Shown: piece by piece, positions 26,521 to 35,412 of the stretch
Position numbering within the stretch: the first letter of the stretch is position 1
How the letters are laid out: the number at the start of each line of letters is the position of its first letter
NCBI GenBank assembly: GCA_030528885.1
Contig: JAUMXY010000019.1
Span: 1 to 50,469, forward strand
Source of the DNA: Bacteroidales bacterium
GTDB lineage: Bacteria; Bacteroidota; Bacteroidia; Bacteroidales; Bacteroidaceae
Direction: 5' to 3'
Length of the DNA stretch: 50,469 bases
Translations under genes and position numbers: made by a program
The notes under the pieces: generated by a model
The model's database searches: none
Told to the model about the DNA's origin: nothing
What the model saw: the letters and a program-made list of their open reading frames with translations, nothing else

Positions 26521-28215
26521 ATGGAAACATTTCAAGATTATTTCAACGTATCAATGCAGCTGTTAGGTGCTCTTGCGCTGCTTATCTACGGTATGAAAGT
26601 GATGAGTGAAGCCCTTCAGAAGATGGCTGGTCCACAATTGCGCCATATTTTAGGAGCCATGACCACCAACCGCTTCACAGGCATGCTGACAGGAGCCTTT
26701 GTAACCTGCGCCGTGCAGTCTTCCTCTGCTACAACCGTCATGACCGTGTCATTTGTCAACGCAGGCTTGCTCACTTTGGCACAAGCCATCTCCATCATCA
26801 TGGGTGCAAACATCGGTACAACCCTGACAGCATGGATTATGTCATTAGGCTACAACGTTGACCTAACCACCGTGCTCTACCCCGCCTTCTTCGTTGGAAT
26901 TATTCTGATTTATCTACGAAAGTATCGCTATATCGGTGATTTCCTGTTTGGTATTGCTTTCATGTTCCTTTCGCTGGTTACGCTCAGCGCCACAGGTAAA
27001 TCCATGGATTTAGGAAACAATGAAGCAGTTGTTTCGTTCTTCTCCTCCTTCGATGTCAACAGCCATTCAACCATTTTGGTATTTTTGGCTATAGGTACCA
27101 TCATTACTGGTATCGTACAGTCCTCTGCTGCCGTTATGGCTATCACCATTCTGCTGTGCTCAACAGGAGTCCTCCCTATCTATTTAGGTATTGCTTTGGT
27201 CATGGGAGAAAACATCGGCACAACAGCTACAGCCAACCTCGCTGCCTTAGGAGCCAACACGCAGGCACGCCGTGCAGCTTTGGCGCATCTTCTTTTCAAC
27301 GTCATTGGCGTAATATGGATTCTATGCGTATTCTACCCATTCGTGGACACCGTATGCAGCATCGTCGGCTATGACCCCCAAGCTGGCGGACAAACACAAT
27401 TGCTACCCATCGTGCTCGCCATGTTCCACACATGCTTCAACATAACAAATACGGCTGTGCTTATCGGATTCATCCCATATTTGGAGCGTCTTTGCTATAT
27501 ACTTATCAAAGATAACAAGAAAGACGAAGAAAACTCATTCAGACTTCAGTACATTGGCAATAATATCATGCAGACTCCTGAAATCGCAGTTCTCCAGGCA
27601 CAAAAAGAAACAATGCGATTTGCAGAACGCGTATATGCACTCTTTGGTACCGTAAAGACAATGCTGGATGAACAAGATAAGGACAAGTGCGAGAAGCTTT
27701 TCGACAAGATACAGCAGGAAGAAGATTTCTCAGACAAGTTGGAATTAGCCATTGCAAACTATCTCGAACACGTGAGTGACGCACACCTCAGTGACGACAC
27801 CAAGGACAAGATTCGTCAGATGATGCGCGAAATCAGCGAGTTGGAGAGTATCAGCGACTCTTGCTACAACTTGGCACGTTCCTTCAACCGTCGCAAGGAG
27901 ATGAACATGGAGTTCACCCCTGAAATTACAGAAAACGTACATGCCATGATGCAACTTACAGATGACGCTCTCAAAGAAATGAACCTTTTGATTAAGGGTC
28001 CGCGTGAGCAGCAGAACATGAACGAAACATTCCGCATAGAGAATGAAATCAACACTCTCCGCAACAGGCTGAAAGCTGAAAACATCAACAATGTAGATAA
28101 CCGCAAATACGATTATGCCCTCGGCACTATGTACATTGATATCATCAGCGAATGCGAGAAGCTGGGAGACTACGTAGTGAATGTTGTTGAAGCCAGACTG
28201 AAGAAGAATGGATAA
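26521..28215 (+). CDS. Na/Pi cotransporter (NptA-like) with C-terminal PhoU-like domain
   Basis: The 564-residue membrane protein imports or exports phosphate with sodium. Two inverted transport repeats are visible from the QSSSATT motif (about residues 60-66, AVQSSSATTVMTVSF) and its partner GIVQSSAAVMAITILLCS (about 198-215). Each is followed by a GANIGTT/GENIGTT motif. After about nine hydrophobic segments, the last 200 residues are helical and charged, matching a PhoU-like regulatory domain (two three-helix units). It is followed by a two-component pair, a context that suggests phosphate-responsive control, though the link is only by position. Confidence 0.88.
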   Translation: METFQDYFNVSMQLLGALALLIYGMKVMSEALQKMAGPQLRHILGAMTTNRFTGMLTGAFVTCAVQSSSATTVMTVSFVNAGLLTLAQAISIIMGANIGTTLTAWIMSLGYNVDLTTVLYPAFFVGIILIYLRKYRYIGDFLFGIAFMFLSLVTLSATGKSMDLGNNEAVVSFFSSFDVNSHSTILVFLAIGTIITGIVQSSAAVMAITILLCSTGVLPIYLGIALVMGENIGTTATANLAALGANTQARRAALAHLLFNVIGVIWILCVFYPFVDTVCSIVGYDPQAGGQTQLLPIVLAMFHTCFNITNTAVLIGFIPYLERLCYILIKDNKKDEENSFRLQYIGNNIMQTPEIAVLQAQKETMRFAERVYALFGTVKTMLDEQDKDKCEKLFDKIQQEEDFSDKLELAIANYLEHVSDAHLSDDTKDKIRQMMREISELESISDSCYNLARSFNRRKEMNMEFTPEITENVHAMMQLTDDALKEMNLLIKGPREQQNMNETFRIENEINTLRNRLKAENINNVDNRKYDYALGTMYIDIISECEKLGDYVVNVVEARLKKNG

Positions 28216-28304
28216 AAGCAACCCATGCTCAAACATTTATCGTTTAGTAATATTGAGTATCCACGACATTGGTTTCATATTCCATTGACAGAGCTATTGT
28301 TGAT

Positions 28305-28988
28305 ATGAAACAAAAGAAAATTCTTATTGTAGATGATGAGCAGGATTTATGTGACATCCTGCTCTTCAATCTTCATGCAGCAGACTATCAGGCAGATTAC
28401 GCCTTGTCAGCCGAAGAAGCTTTGACGAAAGATTTATCCAGCTACCACCTTTTCCTTTTAGATGTGATGATGACAGGAATGTCTGGGTTTGACTTGGCAA
28501 AGGCATTAAAGGCTCAACCATCGGTAGCCCAAACCCCTATCATTTTCTTAACAGCTAAAGATACAGAAGCAGATTTGCTGAGAGGCTTTGAGATAGGTGC
28601 AGACGATTACATTGCCAAACCATTTTCTGTAAAAGAAGTGATGGCACGCGTCAAGGCTGTACTCAACCGTCTGGCACCCCATGAAAGCACAGGCCAAGAC
28701 ATCCTAACCTACGAGGGGCTGGTCATCAATCACACAAATAAAACAGTCATGGTAGACGGAGAATCTGCCACCCTCACCAAAACAGAATTTGAACTGTTGT
28801 ATCTCTTCTTGCAAAACAGAGGAAAGGTTTTCACACGCCAGCAAGTCATAGACAGAGTCTGGCCCAAAGAAGTCATAGTGACCGACAGGACTGTAGATGT
28901 GAACATCACTCGAATGCGCAAGAAGATTGGCCGATACTCAATGTACCTTATAGCCCGTCAAGGATATGGCTATATCTTCGAAGAATAA
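28305..28988 (+). CDS. OmpR/PhoB-type response regulator
   Basis: The 227-residue two-domain regulator has a receiver domain with the acidic pocket D10/D11 (ILIVDDEQ) and phospho-acceptor D53 (FLLDVMM). T95-K105-region residues follow (FLTAKDT, DDYIAKPF). A C-terminal winged helix (about 130-225) contains TKTEFELLYLFLQN and VDVNITRMRKKIG. An in-frame ATG at 28269 would add 12 residues before the receiver fold with no family counterpart, so 28305 is preferred. The histidine kinase gene follows after 8 bp, making a cognate pair. Lying behind a Na/Pi cotransporter, it may be PhoB-like, but RprY-like or other roles are equally open. Confidence 0.88.
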   Translation: MKQKKILIVDDEQDLCDILLFNLHAADYQADYALSAEEALTKDLSSYHLFLLDVMMTGMSGFDLAKALKAQPSVAQTPIIFLTAKDTEADLLRGFEIGADDYIAKPFSVKEVMARVKAVLNRLAPHESTGQDILTYEGLVINHTNKTVMVDGESATLTKTEFELLYLFLQNRGKVFTRQQVIDRVWPKEVIVTDRTVDVNITRMRKKIGRYSMYLIARQGYGYIFEE

Positions 28989-28996
28989 ATCACTGC

Positions 28997-29938
28997 ATGG
29001 CAAAGAAACTATCAGAAGGGCATAAAATGTTTTTCAGCGTAATGGGCATATTCCTTGTATACGCCTTGACTTTTATGCTGATAAAAAAAATAGGTTCTTC
29101 CTATTTATTGCTAGACTATGAAACACAAGAATGGTGTCTGCTTCTGTTCAGCATCATCATCATGACATGGCTTGCAGGGGTAATGTATCGCTATGCAAAA
29201 CGAATGAACAGGCGCATCACACGCGAACAGGCAAAAAATGAAACCAGGATGCGACGCGAATTGACACAAAACATATCTCACGAACTCAAGACTCCCGTAA
29301 CCAGCATATTGGGATATACAGAAACCATCCTTGAGAACCCCACCATGCCCGAAGACACGAAAGCGCAGTTCATAGCACGAACGCAAGCTCAGGCACGGCG
29401 CCTTTCATCCCTGCTGCAAGACTTATCCACTCTCAATCGCATGGATTATGCAAGAAGTGTTCTAGCCATCGAACGCATAGATGTATCATGCCTCGTTTCT
29501 GAAATCGCGCTCGAAACAGAATTAGCGATGAACAACAAACAGATGCTTCTGAAAAACTGCTTACCCGAAGGAATGCATATCAAGGGCAATCAGTCCATGA
29601 TATACAGCATCTTTCGCAATCTTTTTGAAAATGCCATCAACCATGCAGGAAACGGCACAACCATAGAAATCACAGCTGAAGAGTATCCAGACTCATGGCA
29701 TTTCACCTTTAGTGATAATGGCCAAGGAATACCAGAAGGGCATCTGACTCGCATCTTTGAACGTTTCTATCGCGTGGACAAAGGCCGCAGCCGTTCTTTG
29801 GGAGGCACTGGCTTAGGACTCGCCATCATAAAAAATGCAGTATTGCTGCATGGTGGGGAAATACACGCAAGTTCAGGCGAGGGAGAAGGATTATGCTTCA
29901 AATTCACGCTAAAAAAGAAAACTGCAGCATTTCGTTAG
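28997..29938 (+). CDS. Membrane sensor histidine kinase
   Basis: The 313-residue kinase has two membrane helices (about 11-31 and 46-66) enclosing only about 15 residues, so it lacks a sizeable periplasmic sensor. The dimerisation/phosphoacceptor segment holds H95 in NISHELKTPVTSILGYTE. The ATPase domain shows the N box (FRNLFENAINHAG), the G1 box (FSDNGQGIPEG), an F box (IFERFYRVDKGRS) and the G2 box (GGTGLGLAIIKN). It is the partner of the response regulator 8 bp upstream. The short loop suggests that it senses through the membrane or through a partner such as the transporter, as PhoR-type kinases do; this is inference. Confidence 0.9.
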   Translation: MAKKLSEGHKMFFSVMGIFLVYALTFMLIKKIGSSYLLLDYETQEWCLLLFSIIIMTWLAGVMYRYAKRMNRRITREQAKNETRMRRELTQNISHELKTPVTSILGYTETILENPTMPEDTKAQFIARTQAQARRLSSLLQDLSTLNRMDYARSVLAIERIDVSCLVSEIALETELAMNNKQMLLKNCLPEGMHIKGNQSMIYSIFRNLFENAINHAGNGTTIEITAEEYPDSWHFTFSDNGQGIPEGHLTRIFERFYRVDKGRSRSLGGTGLGLAIIKNAVLLHGGEIHASSGEGEGLCFKFTLKKKTAAFR

Positions 29939-29977
29939 CGTTTAACACACATTTTTGCAATACAGCCCAAGATTTTT

Positions 29978-30006
29978 TTTGCAAAGAACAATTATTGCTA
30001 ACTTTG
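29978..30006 (+). promoter_or_regulatory. cysK promoter (-33 TTTG, -7 TAACTTTG)
   Basis: TTTG at 29978-29981 and TAACTTTG at 29999-30006 are separated by 17 bp. Downstream, AGGAGG at 30033-30038, seven bases before the ATG, is one of the few strong Shine-Dalgarno sites in this window. Confidence 0.65.
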
Positions 30007-30045
30007 CAACCTCATCAGACATAACCTTATTCAGGAGGAACAGAA

Positions 30046-30993
30046 ATGGCTAAAATAGCAAAACAACTCACAGCGCTTGTGGGTAATACCCCACTTTTAG
30101 AGATGGGTGCTTATTCGTCAGCAGAAGGACTAATAACAAACATAATTGCCAAGCTAGAATACTTCAACCCGGCAGGTTCCGCCAAAGACCGTGTCGCCCT
30201 GTCCATGATAGAAGACGCTGAAAAGAAGGGAGCCATACAGCCAGGCGCCACCATCATTGAGCCAACATCAGGAAACACAGGAGTAGGACTTGCTTTAGTA
30301 TGCGCGGTCAAAGGCTACAAGCTCATCCTCACCATGCCAGAAACCATGTCGGCTGAACGTCGAAATTTGGTGAAAGCCTATGGAGCGACAGTTGTGCTCA
30401 CCCCTGGCAGCACAGGCATGAAGGGAGCAATAGAAAAAGCAGAAGAACTGCGCGACAGCATCGCAGGCTCTGTCATCTTGCAGCAGTTTGAGAATCCTGC
30501 AAATCCAGCCATCCACTATGCCACCACAGCCGAAGAAATATGGCGAGACACAGAGGGAAACATTGATTATTTTGTAGCAGGAGTAGGTACAGGCGGCACC
30601 ATCAGCGGTGTAGGCAAACGCCTAAAAGAACTGAATCCCAACATAAAAATCATTGCAGTAGAGCCCCAAACCTCAGCCGTGTTGAGCGGAGAAGCCCCTG
30701 GCCCTCACAAACTTCAAGGCATCGGGGCAGGCTTCATCCCCAAGATCTACAACCCTGATGTCATCGACGAAATCATAAAAGTGTCTGATGACGATGCCAT
30801 ACGTACCAGCCGCAAGATTGCCCAAACAGAAGGCGTGCTTGTTGGCATCTCCTCAGGAGCAGCAGCGTATGCAGCAGCTCAAATAGCAAAACGCCCCTCC
30901 AGCCTGGGCAAAACCATCATCGCCCTGCTTCCTGACACAGGCGAACGCTACCTGTCCACCATCCTCTATGACTTTGAAAACTATCCCTTGTAA
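30046..30993 (+). CDS. cysK: Cysteine synthase A (O-acetylserine sulfhydrylase)
   Basis: The 315-residue PLP enzyme makes L-cysteine from O-acetylserine and sulfide. The PLP lysine is in NPAGSAKDRVA (about residues 40-50). The substrate and PLP phosphate loops are PTSGNTGVG (about 70-78) and GVGTGGTISG (about 180-189). The C-terminal region has the usual GISSGAAAYAA. Length and motif spacing match CysK. It has its own promoter and an unusually strong ribosome binding site, in keeping with high expression. A long-stem hairpin follows. Confidence 0.94.
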   Translation: MAKIAKQLTALVGNTPLLEMGAYSSAEGLITNIIAKLEYFNPAGSAKDRVALSMIEDAEKKGAIQPGATIIEPTSGNTGVGLALVCAVKGYKLILTMPETMSAERRNLVKAYGATVVLTPGSTGMKGAIEKAEELRDSIAGSVILQQFENPANPAIHYATTAEEIWRDTEGNIDYFVAGVGTGGTISGVGKRLKELNPNIKIIAVEPQTSAVLSGEAPGPHKLQGIGAGFIPKIYNPDVIDEIIKVSDDDAIRTSRKIAQTEGVLVGISSGAAAYAAAQIAKRPSSLGKTIIALLPDTGERYLSTILYDFENYPL

Positions 30994-31006
30994 AAGAGTA
31001 TGAAAA

Positions 31007-31060
31007 GTGAAAAATCATTGATTCCAGCCATTCGTACCGCAGGTATTCATGATTTTTCAC
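31007..31060 (+). terminator. Inverted repeat after cysK
   Basis: GTGAAAAATCAT (31007-31018) and ATGATTTTTCAC (31049-31060) are perfectly complementary around a 30-nt loop. It lacks a T-run and the loop is long, so a terminator role is only possible. Confidence 0.4.
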
Positions 31061-31091
31061 ACTTCATCTCCCACATATCATATTAAATTTG

Positions 31092-31099
31092 TACCTTTG
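31092..31099 (+). promoter_or_regulatory. -7 promoter box for panC-panD
   Basis: TACCTTTG fits TAnnTTTG, 50 bp before the panC start at 31150. panD follows without another box. Confidence 0.55.
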
Positions 31100-31149
31100 C
31101 AGACAATTATAGTTTATGCATTGTCAAAAATGCATCAGTAAAAGAAGCA

Positions 31150-32019
31150 ATGGAAATCATCAAATCTATACAAGAACTGAAAGCAAGAGTTTCTGCGTTG
31201 AGAAACAGCCATAAAACCGTAGGACTTGTTCCAACCATGGGTGCACTCCATGCAGGTCATGCTTCGCTTGTCAGCCAAAGTGTTGAAGAAAACGACGTTA
31301 CCATCGTGAGCGTATTTGTCAATCCTACTCAATTCAATGACAAAAAAGATTTGGAAGTATATCCACGCACGCTCGAAGCAGACTGCGCGCTGTTAGAGAC
31401 TCTAGGCACAGACTACGTGTTTGCCCCGTCGGTAGAGGAGGTTTACCCGGAACCTGACACACGCAGATTCTCTTACCCCCCCACCGACACTGTCATGGAG
31501 GGCGCCTTCCGTCCCGGCCATTTCAATGGCGTTTGCCAGATAGTAAGCAAGCTCTTCATGTTTGTAGAGCCCGACCGCTCCTACTTTGGCGAAAAGGACT
31601 TCCAGCAGATAGCAGTCATCTGCGCCATGGTGGCAGACTACCAGTCGCAAGGTGCAGAATGGGCAAAACGCATGAAGATACGCCCTTGCCCTATCATACG
31701 CGAAGAAGACGGACTCGCGCTCTCCAGCCGCAACACCCTCTTGGCAGCCAACGAACGTGCCATAGCCCCCAACATCTACAAGGCGCTCAAGGGCAGCATT
31801 GACTACAGCCGCACACATACGATTGACGAGACAAAGCAATATGTCATCAACCAAATCGACGCTGTTGACGGACTCGAAGTGCAGTATTACGACATTGTCA
31901 ATGCTGCCACACTCGCAAGCGTTACCACATGGGACGATGCAGAGCACATCCAAGGCTGCATCACAGTTTTCTGTGGCGCCACCCCTATCCGACTCATCGA
32001 CAACATCAACTACAAATAA
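31150..32019 (+). CDS. panC: Pantothenate synthetase
   Basis: The 289-residue enzyme joins pantoate and beta-alanine with ATP to make pantothenate, the precursor of coenzyme A. The nucleotidyl-transferase signature is visible: VPTMGALHAGHASLV (about 27-41, with the HxGH-like HAGH). VFVNPTQFNDKKDLEVYPR, the FRPGHFNGVCQIVSKLF pantoate-binding segment and FGEKDFQQIAVI follow, then LALSSRNTLL (the KMSKS equivalent). Length is normal. panD, which supplies beta-alanine, begins 9 bp downstream, so the two form a functional operon. The upstream genes panB and panE are not in the window. Confidence 0.96.
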   Translation: MEIIKSIQELKARVSALRNSHKTVGLVPTMGALHAGHASLVSQSVEENDVTIVSVFVNPTQFNDKKDLEVYPRTLEADCALLETLGTDYVFAPSVEEVYPEPDTRRFSYPPTDTVMEGAFRPGHFNGVCQIVSKLFMFVEPDRSYFGEKDFQQIAVICAMVADYQSQGAEWAKRMKIRPCPIIREEDGLALSSRNTLLAANERAIAPNIYKALKGSIDYSRTHTIDETKQYVINQIDAVDGLEVQYYDIVNAATLASVTTWDDAEHIQGCITVFCGATPIRLIDNINYK

Positions 32020-32028
32020 CAGAGGACC

Positions 32029-32379
32029 ATGCAGATAGAAGTATTGAAATCGAAACTGCACTGCGTCAAGGTGACAGAAGCCAATCTCAACTATATGGGC
32101 AGCATCACCATCGACGAAGACCTCATGGATGCCGTTGGCATCATCGCAGGCGAAAGAGTATTCATTGTCAACAACAACAATGGCGAACGCTTTGACACCT
32201 ACGTCATCCGTGGTGAACGCGGCAGCGGCTGTATCTGCCTCAATGGCGCCGCTGCACGTAAAGTCCAAGTAGGCGACATCATCATCATCATGTCCTATGC
32301 CCTCATGGACTTCGAAGAAGCCAAGACATTCCAGCCCAAAGTGGTCTTTCCCGACCAAAACACAAACAAACTCCTGTGA
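32029..32379 (+). CDS. panD: Aspartate 1-decarboxylase (pro-enzyme)
   Basis: The 116-residue pyruvoyl enzyme decarboxylates L-aspartate to beta-alanine for pantothenate. It is made as an inactive chain that cleaves itself between G24 and S25 in [11 protein letters not shown], the serine becoming the pyruvoyl group. Other conserved elements are K9 and the [19 protein letters not shown] segment (about 62-80). The end is normal. The stop codon lies inside a 16-bp terminator stem, so panD ends exactly at the boundary with the AT-rich restriction-modification genes. Confidence 0.96.
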   Translation: MQIEVLKSKLHCVKVTEANLNYMGSITIDEDLMDAVGIIAGERVFIVNNNNGERFDTYVIRGERGSGCICLNGAAARKVQVGDIIIIMSYALMDFEEAKTFQPKVVFPDQNTNKLL

Positions 32380-32401
32380 GCCTCACTCACAGGAGTTTGT
32401 T
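32365..32401. terminator. Bidirectional terminator shared by panD and the restriction-modification genes
   Basis: A perfect 16-bp stem (32365-32380 with 32386-32401) with a 5-nt loop CCTCA contains the panD stop codon. It is followed by T-rich sequence on one side and preceded by A-rich sequence on the other. The convergent restriction gene ends 15 bp beyond it, so it can serve both. Confidence 0.8.
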
Positions 32402-32415
32402 GTTTGTAAACTTTC

Positions 32416-33417
32416 TCATCCCTTAAATACATATTCTCTATGATATTCAAGATACTTTTCTCGTTGTCCATTAATCGGGAGAAACTGAATTAATTGATTT
32501 TCTCTAATTCCAATTCTTTCTTTTACTTGCCGAGAAAGCCAATTTGAAACGAACACCCGCTTATCACAACTAAACGTTATGTATCCTCTATCAAATAATT
32601 TATCATAAAGCGGCGACAGAATAAAACCATTATTAGGGTCTATACGTTCATTTGAGTCTGATACAGCCCATGGTTTTATATGACTTGCTATTAACAAAGA
32701 CTCTTCATTTATCATAGTTATAGGACAAAATGGACATTCTTCTAATAATTTCTTTCTATATTCAGATTGTCCATCCCTTGTGTATTTGATAGGAATCGAT
32801 TGGGGAGCATCTAAATCATACTCGCGAACATTCCATTTATTTTCAGTATCATTCCTATATGATGCCATACCATAATTCTCGATATACGCCTTACGTTTTT
32901 CTATTTCTTGAAAGTCTGCAAAAAGTTTCCAATAGAACATTGAGTGATTATTGTAAATCAAATGCATAGCTGAAATATATGTCACTAAGGGAAGAGAAAT
33001 TTCACGAATTAATTTATATATATCGTCAGAAGAGTTTACATATCCCCTTATTCCGTCTATTTGCGTTTGTTCCTTTATTTGGAAAGTTGCAATGTCTGGC
33101 AATTTATTGATTTTTCCCATACGCTCAAGCCATAAAGATTTCATATCATCTTTTCCACGATAGTCTTGAGAAGGATGGAAATACTCCTCCTTTATAGCAT
33201 TCATATACGCCAACAAGTCTTTTTTGAGCACAAAACAATACACAATAAATCCGTGTCCTCCAAAAAATGACTCCATCTTATCTTTTGAACCAATATAAAG
33301 TTTGGCTTCACCATTTCCTGACCCCAATTTATTTTGAGGCTTTACCCAACTATCAGGAATCGTTATTGGACTTTCTATGGTATCAACGAATTCAAATTTT
33401 TCCCCTTCTATTATCAT
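32416..33417 (-). CDS. HNH-family restriction endonuclease (type II)
   Basis: The 333-residue protein has no recognised fold in residues 1-220, apart from being rich in aromatic and charged residues as a DNA-recognition region would be. The C-terminal HNH_2-type nuclease domain is clear. C228 and C231 (CPFCPI) probably form part of a zinc site. The catalytic H246 is in IASHIKPW, and NGFILSPLYDKLFDRG (263-278) completes the His-Me fold. Its start overlaps the stop of the cytosine methyltransferase (ATGA), so it is read after the methylase from one transcript, which helps ensure protection comes first. The DNA is visibly more AT-rich than the flanking pan genes, as expected for a horizontally acquired system. 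The recognition site cannot be read. Confidence 0.82.
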   Translation of the reverse strand: MIIEGEKFEFVDTIESPITIPDSWVKPQNKLGSGNGEAKLYIGSKDKMESFFGGHGFIVYCFVLKKDLLAYMNAIKEEYFHPSQDYRGKDDMKSLWLERMGKINKLPDIATFQIKEQTQIDGIRGYVNSSDDIYKLIREISLPLVTYISAMHLIYNNHSMFYWKLFADFQEIEKRKAYIENYGMASYRNDTENKWNVREYDLDAPQSIPIKYTRDGQSEYRKKLLEECPFCPITMINEESLLIASHIKPWAVSDSNERIDPNNGFILSPLYDKLFDRGYITFSCDKRVFVSNWLSRQVKERIGIRENQLIQFLPINGQREKYLEYHREYVFKG

Positions 33418-34775
33418 TGTGCAATCCCGTATTTAGTTATATCCATCTGTTTTAATATCGCAATCAATACATCAACAACAATGCTATTCCCTGCTTGTTG
33501 GTACATTGCTGTATCAGAAACAACAATATTAAAGGAATCTTTAAATCCCATTAACCTAAGACATTCACGTGGCGTCAATTTTCTTATTCTCCCTTTATGA
33601 GTCACGTAGTTATCCACACCAGCCCTATGCATTTTATGCATTGATTGCAGCAACGGACGAGCAACATCCAAATCAGTCCTTGTTGAAGTTTTGAAGTTTT
33701 TTGTGCCTCCTGCTAACACATATTTAGCAACTTTTTCAGATAAATAATACTTTTCCTCGACATCTCTTACATCAAAGATAAATTCATCAAAATTTGCATC
33801 TGTCGGTGTCAACACAGAATCTGGATGATAAACGAAATCTCCATGCCAATTAAATTGTTGGTTACGCTTTTGGCAGAGTTGTATATCACCATTGATTTGT
33901 GTATAGAACTTACTTCGATTTTTACTACTTGTCACAAATTTTATTCCTTTTTCTTTTAGAAAATATTTGGTATCAATAAAGTCTTCCAAAAAATCATACA
34001 TCTTGTATTCCAACTCTATTGGTGCAGGAAAAAGAAAATTTGTCAGTTTCTTGAATCCTAAACAATAAACACGCTCTCTATGTTGTGGAATACCATAATC
34101 TCGACTATTAAGAACACGAAACTTCACATCATAGCCAAGTTCCTCAAAGATATCATGCATAACACGCCAAGTCCGTCCTTTATCATGGCTAAGCAACCCT
34201 CTCACATTTTCAAAGAGGAATACTTTCGGCTGCGTTTCTTTTACGACTCTCGCAAACTCATAAAAGAGCGTTCCACGAGCGTCTTCAAAACCTAAACGAT
34301 GCCCTACCATAGAGAATGCTTGGCAAGGAGCACCACCAATTATAAAATCCACATGTCCTTTATATTTACGAGCGTCGAAATCTCGAATATCAGAGAACCA
34401 ATCTTCTTCGTTTATTTTATAGTTTGCAAAATAGCTTTGTTTACATTTAGGTTCTATATCCCCAGCAAACATGATTTGATACTTTAGTTTTAATCGCTGG
34501 AAAGCATGCTCTATTGCACCTATACCACTAAAAACAGAGCCTATTCTAACAATGTTTTCTGGTTGTGAAAAAACAGACTCTTTCCATGACGTGTCCTCTG
34601 ATATTGGAGTTTGTGGTAGTTCTATCTCTCTTAATTCTCTAACCCTTTTCTTAACGATATTCTTAACTTTTGAAATCCTTTCTGACTTTTCTTTAATATC
34701 CTTTTCAACAGTTGCCATATTGAAACCCATTTTGTTCTCGAAAAAGGGGCGTGGAAGAGAAATGTTTTTAACCAA
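33414..34775 (-). CDS. DNA (cytosine-5)-methyltransferase of a type II restriction-modification system
   Basis: The 453-residue methylase adds a methyl group from S-adenosylmethionine to C5 of cytosine. Visible motifs: I, IGSVFSGIGAIEHAF (about 78-92); IV, GGAPCQAFSMVGHR with catalytic C151; VI, FENVRG with E189; VIII, QHRERV (231-236). The C-terminal motifs are RKLTPRECLRLMGF (IX/X region) and YQQAGNSIVVDV. The target-recognition region between VIII and IX determines specificity. An N-terminal extension of about 75 lysine/glutamate-rich residues precedes motif I. In-frame ATGs at 34730 and 34718 are alternative starts. The gene overlaps the nuclease gene by 4 bp. Upstream lies nearly 1 kb with no other gene, and no separate controller gene is seen. 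Confidence 0.92.
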   Translation of the reverse strand: MVKNISLPRPFFENKMGFNMATVEKDIKEKSERISKVKNIVKKRVRELREIELPQTPISEDTSWKESVFSQPENIVRIGSVFSGIGAIEHAFQRLKLKYQIMFAGDIEPKCKQSYFANYKINEEDWFSDIRDFDARKYKGHVDFIIGGAPCQAFSMVGHRLGFEDARGTLFYEFARVVKETQPKVFLFENVRGLLSHDKGRTWRVMHDIFEELGYDVKFRVLNSRDYGIPQHRERVYCLGFKKLTNFLFPAPIELEYKMYDFLEDFIDTKYFLKEKGIKFVTSSKNRSKFYTQINGDIQLCQKRNQQFNWHGDFVYHPDSVLTPTDANFDEFIFDVRDVEEKYYLSEKVAKYVLAGGTKNFKTSTRTDLDVARPLLQSMHKMHRAGVDNYVTHKGRIRKLTPRECLRLMGFKDSFNIVVSDTAMYQQAGNSIVVDVLIAILKQMDITKYGIAQ

Positions 34776-34961
34776 GGCTTAGCACGGCCTACATCAGACA
34801 ACAATCCAACTGTCCACGCCCATATGAGCGTAAACATCCTCTTGCTTGTCCAACCGATGTGTTCCTAAAAGTGCTAATTCTGGCTAATCAGTCAATCAAG
34901 AATGTCAAAAACTCAATATTTTCTTTTTACGTTTTTTTACTTTGTTTTTTTATCACAGTTC

Positions 34962-35265
34962 GCCAAACACCCAATGCAAACATTTCCCATCTTTTACTAA
35001 CTGCATATTAAAAAGCGGGGTGTCTGCCTTCTGCTTGTTTAACATTCGAGGTCTTCCACAACCCTTGCAATAAACAAGACAGAGCCAAACACCCACGTAG
35101 CAAGTATATAAAACACCCAAAAGTGTGCGTGAGGGCACATAGCCCCCTGCACACTTGGGATGTGGCATATACGACACTCCCGAGGGCGCCGCCTCCGCAT
35201 TTGTTTCTGATTGCTATTCTGAAAGTGGAAGTTTCGAATGTTCAAAAACAAAGCGTCAGTAACGC
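34962..35265. repeat. Repeat-rich segment with CAAACACCCA motifs and nested inverted repeats
   Basis: CAAACACCCA occurs near 34963 and 35088, with the variant AAAACACCCA near 35110. CCCAAAAGTGTGC pairs with GCACACTTGGG across about 35117-35160. AACATTCGAGGTCTTCCAC near 35041 is an inverted, imperfect counterpart of GTGGAAGTTTCGAATGTT near 35226. The whole could fold as a long structured RNA or be a degenerate element. Its function is unknown. Confidence 0.45.
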
Positions 35266-35335
35266 CTTTTAATATGTAGCATCTTACTCACCCTCTTCAT
35301 GCTTATACAACACGCTCATGTGAGTGAAGACTTTG

Positions 35336-35343
35336 CAAAGATA
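35336..35343 (-). promoter_or_regulatory. -7 box on the minus strand upstream of the restriction-modification genes
   Basis: On the minus strand this is TATCTTTG, a perfect match. It is about 560 bp upstream of the methylase start, so it would either give a very long leader or drive an independent RNA over the repeat-rich segment. Confidence 0.45.
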
Positions 35344-35412
35344 CAAATAAATCTGATTAATGTGAAATAAAGTCAGATAAATTGCAAAGATTTTAGTATT
35401 AACAAAGAGAAA

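Noticed and set aside
31402-32358. 318-codon minus-strand open frame across panC and panD
   Set aside because: It is antisense to two genes with clear catalytic motifs, and arises from their codon bias.
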